37,140 bases of DNA, taken from assembly GCA_949293815.1 (NCBI GenBank), contig CASFEZ010000024.1, forward strand, positions 1 through 37,140. Direction: 5' to 3'. Origin of the DNA: an uncultured Eubacteriales bacterium (GTDB taxonomy: Bacteria > Bacillota > Clostridia > Oscillospirales > Acutalibacteraceae). Under the pieces are notes generated by a model, which worked only from the letters and a program-made list of their open reading frames with translations, did no database searches and was not told where the DNA came from. Both the position numbers and the translations under genes were made by a program. Below, in pieces: positions 16,052 through 23,001 of this stretch. Each line of letters begins with the position of its first letter. Position 1 is the stretch's first letter.

Positions 16052-18364
16052 ATGAAAACAATGATGTGCTCAAGATGCAAACAGCGACCTGCTGTCGTAT
16101 TCTTGCAGAAAATGGAAAATAACAAGCCCGTACAGGAAGGGCTTTGCTTAAAATGCGCCATGGAGCTGAATATTCCGCCGGTGCGCCAGATGATGGATCA
16201 GATGGGGCTTACGGAGCAGGATATTGACGATGCCATGGAGCAGATGAATGAAATGATGTCCGGCATGGGCGACGATTTCGAGCCGGGCGGCGCTTCCGTT
16301 ATGCCCTTTTTAAACGGCATTATGGGCGGCAACATGCCGCAAAATACGGCGTCCGATGAAAAGTCGGACGGCGGCGAGAAAACTGACCTTGCGCCTGCCG
16401 GCGAAAAGAAGGAAGAAGAGAAGGGCAAACATCGCCGCGGAAAAAACAAAAAGCAAACCAAACGGAAATTTTTGAATTTGTACTGCACGGATTTAACCGC
16501 GCGCGCCCGGGACGGGCAGATTGACCGTATTATTGGCCGCGACAGCGAGATTTACCGTGTGACGCAGATTCTTTGCCGCCGCACCAAGAACAACCCGTGC
16601 CTTATCGGCGAGCCCGGCGTTGGTAAAACCGCCATTGCCGAGGGGCTTGCGCAAAAAATTGCCGCCGGGGATGTTCCCGCAAAGCTGGCGGATAAGGAAA
16701 TTCATCTATTGGATTTAACCGCGCTGGTTGCCGGCACCCAGTTCCGCGGCCAGTTTGAAAGCCGTATCAAGGGTCTTGTGGAAGAGGTCAAGGCGGAGGG
16801 AAATATCATTCTCTTTATTGACGAGGTGCATAATCTGGTGGGCACCGGCGATGCGGAAGGCTCGATGAACGCCGCCAATATCCTGAAACCCGCCCTCTCC
16901 CGCGGCGAAATTCAGGTAATCGGCGCAACAACCTTTAACGAGTACCGTAAGCATATCGAAAAGGACGCCGCTCTGGAGCGTCGGTTCCAGCCGGTTAAGG
17001 TTGAAGAGCCTTCGATTGCCGATACCTATGAAATGCTCAAAGGCATTCGGGAATACTATGAAAATTTCCATAAGGTGAAAATTTCAGACGAGCTGCTCTA
17101 CAGCGCCGTTACCCTTTCCGAACGCTATATTACCGACCGCTTTTTGCCGGATAAGGCTATTGACCTGTTGGATGAAGCCTGCACCTGCGCCAATTTGCGC
17201 AATAAGGCCATCAGCGATTATGAAAAAAATGAAAACGCCCTGCAAGACCTGCGCGATGAGGAAGAAGACCTGATGTCCGAAACCGAAAATGTCGATTATG
17301 AAGAGCTTGCCCGGGTTCGTTCCGAGATTCTGGTTCTCGAGGAAAAGGAAGCGCCTCTGAAAGAAAAAGCCGCCGATAACGCCGTTACGGCCGATGATTT
17401 GGCGCGTGTCATCCATCTGTGGACGGGCATTCCGGCGCAAAAGGTAATTGACAGCGATATTAAGCGTCTGGCCGCCATGGAAGACCACCTCAAAGCGCGC
17501 ATTATCGGTCAGGACGAAGCCATTGACGCGGTTGTCAAAGCCATTAAGCGTACCCGTCTTCAGCTGAATCCGGTTCACCGTCCGGCTTCCTTTATCTTCG
17601 TAGGTCCCACCGGCGTAGGTAAAACCGAACTGGTCAAGCAGCTGGCGTCCGAGCTTTTCGATACGCCGGAAACGCTTATCAGGCTGGATATGTCCGAGTT
17701 TATGGAAAAGCACTCCGTCTCCCGTTTAATCGGTTCCCCGCCGGGCTATGTGGGCTATGACGAAGCGGGGCAGCTGACGGAAAAGGTGCGCCGCAAGCCC
17801 TATTCGGTCATTTTGTTTGATGAGATTGAAAAAGCGCATCCGGATGTTATGAATATTTTGCTGCAAATTCTGGATGAGGGAAAAACCAACGACGCCCAGG
17901 GGCGTACCGTCAACTTTGCCAATACGGTTATCATTATGACTTCCAATGCGGGCAGCGAACGGCGCGAAAACGCCATGGGCTTTGCTAAAAACGCAGCTGC
18001 CGCCAATCGGGATAAGGCAATGAAGGCATTGCGCGAGTTCCTGCGTCCCGAGTTCATCGGTCGTGTGGATGAAATTATTGTCTTTAATGAATTGTCGGAA
18101 GCGGATTGCTGTAAAATTGCCAAAATTCTGATTGACGAGTTCCGCCCTGCATTAAAGGAAAAAGGCGTTACCCTGAAAGTGGACGACAGTGTTTATGCCG
18201 CCATTGCCAAAGAAGGGTACGGCGGTTCCCGCGGCGCACGGGATATCCGCAATGTGATTCGCCGTGAGATTGAAGATAAAATTGCCGACATCATCATCAA
18301 TGCCACATTGCCGGTTACGGAAATTTCCATAACCGTTGTGGACGGGAAAATTATGGCGGCCTGA
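16052..18364 (+). CDS. Clp AAA+ ATPase with an N-terminal McsA-like zinc finger
   Basis: This 770-residue two-ring Clp/Hsp100 ATPase probably unfolds proteins for ClpP. The usual Clp-N double repeat is absent. Residues 1-40 instead form a CxxC...CxxC zinc finger (Cys6, Cys9, Cys32, Cys35; [15 protein letters not shown] ... [10 protein letters not shown]), strikingly like the start of McsA, the ClpC adaptor. A Met-rich stretch and a charged linker (about 100-140) follow. The first AAA+ module has Walker A GEPGVGKT (186-193) and Walker B ILFIDE (253-258). The middle domain is short, and the second module has GPTGVGKT (about 518) and [17 protein letters not shown] tripeptide near residue 641 stands where ClpC has its ClpP-docking loop. 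AGGAGA precedes the ATG. It is the last gene before a strong terminator. Confidence 0.92.
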   Translation: MKTMMCSRCKQRPAVVFLQKMENNKPVQEGLCLKCAMELNIPPVRQMMDQMGLTEQDIDDAMEQMNEMMSGMGDDFEPGGASVMPFLNGIMGGNMPQNTASDEKSDGGEKTDLAPAGEKKEEEKGKHRRGKNKKQTKRKFLNLYCTDLTARARDGQIDRIIGRDSEIYRVTQILCRRTKNNPCLIGEPGVGKTAIAEGLAQKIAAGDVPAKLADKEIHLLDLTALVAGTQFRGQFESRIKGLVEEVKAEGNIILFIDEVHNLVGTGDAEGSMNAANILKPALSRGEIQVIGATTFNEYRKHIEKDAALERRFQPVKVEEPSIADTYEMLKGIREYYENFHKVKISDELLYSAVTLSERYITDRFLPDKAIDLLDEACTCANLRNKAISDYEKNENALQDLRDEEEDLMSETENVDYEELARVRSEILVLEEKEAPLKEKAADNAVTADDLARVIHLWTGIPAQKVIDSDIKRLAAMEDHLKARIIGQDEAIDAVVKAIKRTRLQLNPVHRPASFIFVGPTGVGKTELVKQLASELFDTPETLIRLDMSEFMEKHSVSRLIGSPPGYVGYDEAGQLTEKVRRKPYSVILFDEIEKAHPDVMNILLQILDEGKTNDAQGRTVNFANTVIIMTSNAGSERRENAMGFAKNAAAANRDKAMKALREFLRPEFIGRVDEIIVFNELSEADCCKIAKILIDEFRPALKEKGVTLKVDDSVYAAIAKEGYGGSRGARDIRNVIRREIEDKIADIIINATLPVTEISITVVDGKIMAA

Positions 18365-18375
18365 CAGAACGAACA

Positions 18376-18407
18376 ATGAGCGGCAGACCACTCTGCCGCT
18401 CATTTTT
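18376..18407 (+). terminator. Terminator closing the ruvC-clp operon
   Basis: A perfect 12-bp stem (18376-18387 with 18392-18403, arm ATGAGCGGCAGA) has a CCAC loop and a run of five T residues, 11 bp after the clp stop codon. It lies only 25 bp before the start codon of the next gene. Confidence 0.93.
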
Positions 18408-18432
18408 GATAGAGCGATAAGGAGAGGTGTAT

Positions 18433-18675
18433 ATGGAAGTGTCCAACTATATCAATGAGATTATCCGTCCCAAAATTCAGGGAGACGGCGGCGAGATCAC
18501 CTTCGTTTCGGAAGAGGGCGACACCGTTTCGGTCTGTTTTCAGGGCGAATGCTCCAAGTGCCGGATTCTCGATCGCTGCATAGCCTGGATTGAATCTGAA
18601 ATTCTGCGCGAAACCGGACGAAAGGTAACGCTCTCTGCGCAGCGCAAAAAACCGTTTTTCTGGGACAAGGGATAA
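18433..18675 (+). CDS. NifU C-terminal-like small protein
   Basis: This 80-residue protein resembles the C-terminal domain of NifU (Nfu), which carries iron-sulfur clusters to client proteins. The opening YINEIIRPKIQGDGGEITFV fits the family's start, in which IRPxLxxDGGdvxxv is conserved. The expected CxxC is present as GECSKC (Cys40, Cys43), with extra cysteines at 35 and 49. AAGGAGAGG (18419-18427) precedes ATG 18433. An in-frame GTG at 18427 overlaps that site and is rejected. The gene directly follows the terminator of the preceding operon and precedes the alpha-mannosidase gene by 12 bp. The pairing with a mannosidase has no obvious functional logic. Confidence 0.82.
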   Translation: MEVSNYINEIIRPKIQGDGGEITFVSEEGDTVSVCFQGECSKCRILDRCIAWIESEILRETGRKVTLSAQRKKPFFWDKG

Positions 18676-18687
18676 GGAGGAAACGCT

Positions 18688-21624
18688 ATGGCACATATAA
18701 AAGTACAGCGCCGGAGCATGCGCCCGGAGGAATTTGTCCAGCTGCGTTACGGATGGCTCAAGCGGCATATTTATGAAGAGAAGCGGGAGATTACCACCTT
18801 TCAAATCCGCGATGCGCGGCAGACCGCTGAGGAAACCTACGAATACTATTCTGAGGATTATCGTCCCTTAAAAAGGGGGGATTTGTATTTCACGCCGGAC
18901 GGCACCGCCTTTATTCGTGCCACCGCTGAAATTCCCGCCGATTGGCAGGGCAGGGAAGTCTGGTTCTCCCTGAAGACCGCCGCCGAAATGGTGGTAAAGA
19001 TAAACGGCGTCTATGTGGGCGGTATTGACCCCAATCGGGAACGGGTTCTGCTTTCCCCCTATATTAAGGATGCAAAGCTGGATATCGAAATTGTTGGCTA
19101 TAACCGCTCCAAGCCCGATGATGAGCGCAACCCGGAGAGCCTTTCGGTACGCGGCTGCCGTCAGATTTTCGAAGGCGGCTACCTCAGCCTTGTCAATGAC
19201 GCGGTGCTCTCGCTTTGCTACGACTTGGAGCTTTTGCTGGATGCGGCGCTTTCCGAGTCCTTTGACGAGGACTTTTCCGCCATGGTCATTCGCGAATTGG
19301 ATACGGCGCTTAATTTTATTGATTTTGACGCGTTGTGCACGGCGGATATCAAAAAGGCTGCTGAACATATTGAGAAAAATATTTATCGAAACAAAAATTA
19401 TCAGGGCTCCGGCTCGGTGGCGCTGATTGGACATTCCCACCTGGACCTTGCCTACTATTGGCGGAAAATTCATACTGTGCAGAAAAATCTGCGCACGGTT
19501 CTGATTCAGCTTCGGCTGATGGATCGGTATCCCGACTTCCGTTATGCCCATACCCAGCCCTATACCTATGAAACCTTGGAGAAATACTATCCCGAGGTCT
19601 TTGCGGAGCTGAAAGAAAAAATCAAAACCGGTCAGTTTGAGCCGGCGGGCGTGATGTATGTGGAACCGGACTGCAATATCCCATCGGCGGAAAGCCTTGT
19701 GCGCCAGTGCCTGTACGGGCAGCGGTATTACCGGGAAAAGTTCGGGATTACTGTTGATAACTGCTGGCTGCCGGATGTATTCGGCAACAGCTGGATTTTG
19801 CCCCAAATCTTAAAGCAGAGCGGTGTCTCTTATTTTGTATCCAACAAAATGTCCACCTGGAACGACACCAACCGGTTCCCCCACAATAACTTTATCTGGC
19901 GCGGTCTGGACGGCACCGAGGTCTATGCCTGCGTGCCGCCGACCCACTTTATTTCCTGGAACGAGCCATCCCAGATTAAGGAGAATTGGGACGCCTATCA
20001 GGATAAGGACACCGGCGGCAGCACCATGCAGATGTTCGGTTACGGCGACGGCGGCAGCGGCTGCACCGAGGAAATGATTGAGCTGATGCACCGCTTTGAA
20101 AAGCTCTCCGTTATGCCCAAAACCGAGCATATGACCGGCAAGGAATTTTTGCACCGGAATTTTGACGGAAATCAAAACCTCGCCGTCTGGGACGGGGAGC
20201 TGTACCTGGAGATGCACCGGGGCACCTTTACCACCAAATCTGTGCTCAAACGCATGAACCGGATGCTCGAGTATCAATTCCGGGATGCCGAAATGCTCTC
20301 CGTTTCCCGTATGCTGAAAGGCGGAACCTATCCCGCAAAGGAACTGGAAGCACTGTATAAGCGTTTCCTGGTCACCCAGTTCCATGATATTTTACCCGGC
20401 AGCCATATCACGCCGGTTTGGCGGGATACGATAGCCGATTTGACCGCCGTCAGCGAAGGACTGGATGCCATTATCGGCACCGGCAATACCCTGTACAATA
20501 CCTGCAATTTCCCCCGCACCGAGCCGGTTTTTGTGCCGGATGAAAAGGGCAAGAGCGTGCGCCACGGTCTTGCCGGTAGCTACCAATTGCCCGTCTGTGA
20601 AGCCCTTGCGCCGGTTACGCTGTCGGCTGAAATCGATACCGATTGGTTCACCTTTGACGGTGAAGTGGTGCGCACGCCCTATTATCAGCTGAAATTCAAT
20701 CCGGATGGGAGCTTTGCTTCGCTTTTTGATAGTAAATTGCAGCGCGAGTGGGTAGACGGTGCATTTAATACCCTGAAAATCTACCGCGACTGCCCCGGCA
20801 ATTACGATGCCTGGGACATTTTGCCCGACTATGAGGCGGTGGAAGCGGATGTGCAGATTGCTGAACCGCTGTCTTTCCTTTGTGCCGACGGCGAAGCGGC
20901 GGAATTTACCGTCACGCTCAAAACAGGGGAGAGCACCTGGCGGCGCGTAATCCGTTTGTTCCGTCATTCCCGTGGTATCGAGGTGGAAAATATTGTCGAT
21001 TGGCATGAAAAACATAAGCTGGCGAAAGCGCTGTTTGATGTGAATGTGCTCTCGCGTGAGCTGATCTGCGATACCTCCGCCGGTTTCATCCGGCGCGAGA
21101 CCCACCGCAATACCTCCTGGCAGCAGGCGCGGTTCGAGGTCTGCCACCATAAATGGTGCGATATGGCGGAAAGCGGCGGCGGTGTCGCCTTGATCAACGA
21201 GGGCAAATACGGCGTAGGCGCCAAAAACAGCCGTATGTCTCTTTCGCTCCTCAGAGCCACCATCCGTCCCGACCCCACTTCCGATATGGGCGAACACGAT
21301 TTCTGCTATGTGATTTACCCCCACGAGGGCTCTTTCCTCGATGCCGGAATCAATCGCAAGGCCACCGAATACAATATCCCCCTGCTTTTCGCCGATGATT
21401 TTTCATTGCCCTTTACCGTGCCCGAAAACCTCATGCTGCAAGCGGTGAAAAAGGCAGAGGACAGCGATGCGGTCATTGTCCGTCTTTGCGAACAGGACGG
21501 CAAACGCGGTCAATTCACCCTCCCCAAACCGGTCAAAACCATGAACCTGTTGGAGGAAGTACAGCAGGAAACCGATACCATCTCCTATCACCCCTTTGAA
21601 ATTCTGACCTTTGCTATTTCATAA
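18688..21624 (+). CDS. GH38 alpha-mannosidase
   Basis: This 978-residue glycoside hydrolase family 38 enzyme is expected to remove alpha-linked mannose from oligosaccharides. Zinc-site and catalytic features are visible: HSHLDLAYYW (His251, Asp253), the nucleophile Asp363 in CWLPDVFGNSWILPQIL, and QFHDILPGSHITPVW (His566 the likely zinc ligand). An N-terminal beta-rich ancillary domain (about 1-230) includes AEIPADWQGREVWF and KINGVYVGGIDPN, as in bacterial alpha-mannosidases. The C-terminal half is beta-sandwich. There is no signal peptide, so it probably acts in the cytoplasm on imported oligosaccharides. AAGGAGG (18674-18680) lies seven bases before the ATG. Specificity for alpha-1,2, 1,3 or 1,6 linkages cannot be told from the sequence. 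Confidence 0.93.
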   Translation: MAHIKVQRRSMRPEEFVQLRYGWLKRHIYEEKREITTFQIRDARQTAEETYEYYSEDYRPLKRGDLYFTPDGTAFIRATAEIPADWQGREVWFSLKTAAEMVVKINGVYVGGIDPNRERVLLSPYIKDAKLDIEIVGYNRSKPDDERNPESLSVRGCRQIFEGGYLSLVNDAVLSLCYDLELLLDAALSESFDEDFSAMVIRELDTALNFIDFDALCTADIKKAAEHIEKNIYRNKNYQGSGSVALIGHSHLDLAYYWRKIHTVQKNLRTVLIQLRLMDRYPDFRYAHTQPYTYETLEKYYPEVFAELKEKIKTGQFEPAGVMYVEPDCNIPSAESLVRQCLYGQRYYREKFGITVDNCWLPDVFGNSWILPQILKQSGVSYFVSNKMSTWNDTNRFPHNNFIWRGLDGTEVYACVPPTHFISWNEPSQIKENWDAYQDKDTGGSTMQMFGYGDGGSGCTEEMIELMHRFEKLSVMPKTEHMTGKEFLHRNFDGNQNLAVWDGELYLEMHRGTFTTKSVLKRMNRMLEYQFRDAEMLSVSRMLKGGTYPAKELEALYKRFLVTQFHDILPGSHITPVWRDTIADLTAVSEGLDAIIGTGNTLYNTCNFPRTEPVFVPDEKGKSVRHGLAGSYQLPVCEALAPVTLSAEIDTDWFTFDGEVVRTPYYQLKFNPDGSFASLFDSKLQREWVDGAFNTLKIYRDCPGNYDAWDILPDYEAVEADVQIAEPLSFLCADGEAAEFTVTLKTGESTWRRVIRLFRHSRGIEVENIVDWHEKHKLAKALFDVNVLSRELICDTSAGFIRRETHRNTSWQQARFEVCHHKWCDMAESGGGVALINEGKYGVGAKNSRMSLSLLRATIRPDPTSDMGEHDFCYVIYPHEGSFLDAGINRKATEYNIPLLFADDFSLPFTVPENLMLQAVKKAEDSDAVIVRLCEQDGKRGQFTLPKPVKTMNLLEEVQQETDTISYHPFEILTFAIS

Positions 21625-21760
21625 TGTATGCACCCCTACGATGTTGTTGTCCGAAACAACCATCTATCAATCAAGGCGAAGCCTTCCATATCTTTACTCT
21701 TAAATCGCCTTATTGCGTCAAATTCGCAAAATAAATCGTTTCAGAAAGGTACAGTAACAG

Positions 21761-22618
21761 ATGTTAGCAAATGAAATCCACATCCGCGACCCCTTTGTCC
21801 TCACGGAGAACGGCTGTTATTATCTCTACGGCACCCGCGCTGCCGATTTCGGCAAAAAAATTGGCGGGTTCGATGTCTACGTAAGCCGCGATTTGGTGCA
21901 TTGGAGTGAGCCGAAGCCGGTGTTTACCTCGGAAGACTTCGATATGAACCACGGGGTCAACTGGGCGCCGGAGGTGCATAAGTACCGGGGTAGATATTAT
22001 CTGCTGGCAACCTTTACCCAAAAAAACAGCGACCTGCGGGGTACGGCGATCCTCTCCTGCGACACGCCGGACGGCACGTTCACGCCCCACAGCGATGGCT
22101 TTATCACCCCGGCGGACTGGTACGCGCTGGACGGAACGCTCTATATTGAAAATGAGGTGCCCTATATGGTCTTCTGCCATGAGCATGTGCAGATTCTCAA
22201 CGGCACCGTAGAGGCGGTGCGTCTGTCGGATGACCTGAAAAAGCCGGTTGGTGCGCCCTTTACCCTGTTCCGCGGTTCGGATGCCTACGGCGTAACCTAT
22301 CAGGAAGGGAAGCGCTATATCACCGACGGTCCTTTCCTCTACCGCCACCAAAATGGCAGCCTGTCGCTCATCTGGTCAACGGTCATCGACGGGCAATATG
22401 CCCAGTGCCGCGCCCTGTCCGACAACGGCAGCATCACCGGCCACTGGATCCAGCAGCCTCACCTCTTCACCCGCGACGGCGGACACGGTATGTTCTTCCG
22501 CGACCTTGGCGGTCAGCTTATGCTGACCCTCCACCGCCCCAACAACCAACCGGATGAACGCCCCGTATTCTTCCCGCTAGAAGAACAGGGCGACACCCTC
22601 CGCATCCCAGCCGAATAA
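21761..22618 (+). CDS. GH43-like glycoside hydrolase with altered acid site
   Basis: This 285-residue five-bladed beta-propeller enzyme of the GH43/GH32/GH68 superfamily has no signal peptide. The general-base motif is IRDPFVL with Asp10. NWAPEVHKYRGRYYLL (Glu71) and YALDGTLYIE (Asp124) follow. At the position where GH43 enzymes normally carry the catalytic acid Glu in an EGP motif, the sequence reads ITDGPFLYR (Asp189). This may be a subfamily variant or may mean changed activity. Substrate could be an arabinoside, xyloside or galactoside. AGAAAGG precedes the ATG. The 136-bp gap from the mannosidase gene has small inverted repeats (AAGGC/GCCTT near 21674-21686) but no clear promoter, so the two genes may be co-transcribed. 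Confidence 0.82.
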   Translation: MLANEIHIRDPFVLTENGCYYLYGTRAADFGKKIGGFDVYVSRDLVHWSEPKPVFTSEDFDMNHGVNWAPEVHKYRGRYYLLATFTQKNSDLRGTAILSCDTPDGTFTPHSDGFITPADWYALDGTLYIENEVPYMVFCHEHVQILNGTVEAVRLSDDLKKPVGAPFTLFRGSDAYGVTYQEGKRYITDGPFLYRHQNGSLSLIWSTVIDGQYAQCRALSDNGSITGHWIQQPHLFTRDGGHGMFFRDLGGQLMLTLHRPNNQPDERPVFFPLEEQGDTLRIPAE

Positions 22619-22704
22619 GACAAATCCCCACACCCCTACCGCTCATTCCTTGCGCGAAGCTGTGGAAACATACCACCAGCCGGACGGAATAAAAGAATAC
22701 CAAC

Positions 22705-22739
22705 AAAAAGAGGAAGCACCCCACGCTTCCTCTTTTTTT
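22705..22739 (+). terminator. Terminator of the mannosidase/GH43 unit
   Basis: A perfect 13-bp stem (22705-22717 with 22725-22737, arm AAAAAGAGGAAGC) has a 7-nt loop and a T-run. It ends the NifU-like/GH38/GH43 unit. Nothing else was recognised between 22619 and the promoter at 22844. Confidence 0.92.
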
Positions 22740-22843
22740 GGTGAAAAGGTTTGCTTTGCCGCAACCCTTTTTCCGGCACATCACAAAAGTTGAAGTTCTT
22801 ACTCCATTAAACGGAAATCTGTGAAAAGTGTGTGAAGAAAGTA

Positions 22844-22872
22844 TTGACAGAAAATGTTAAATAGGTTATGAT
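22844..22872 (+). promoter_or_regulatory. Promoter of the dockerin protein gene
   Basis: A perfect TTGACA (22844-22849), a 17-bp spacer and TATGAT (22867-22872) predict a leader of about 120 nt. The leader has a weak ATAACA/TGTTAT hairpin near 22882 and no recognisable riboswitch core. Confidence 0.85.
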
Positions 22873-23001
22873 AAAGTCAATAACAGTCATTTGTTGTTAT
22901 GCTATCAATCCGTTTGAAAGCCTGACAATAAATGACATCTGTAAAACACCGCACACACAACATACTCGCGCATAATAAGGAAACAAAAAGAGGAGGACAC
23001 C

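Noticed and set aside
22880-23001. Riboswitch in the dockerin gene leader
   Set aside because: Only a weak ATAACA/TGTTAT hairpin is visible. Cores of c-di-GMP or other common clostridial riboswitches were not found.
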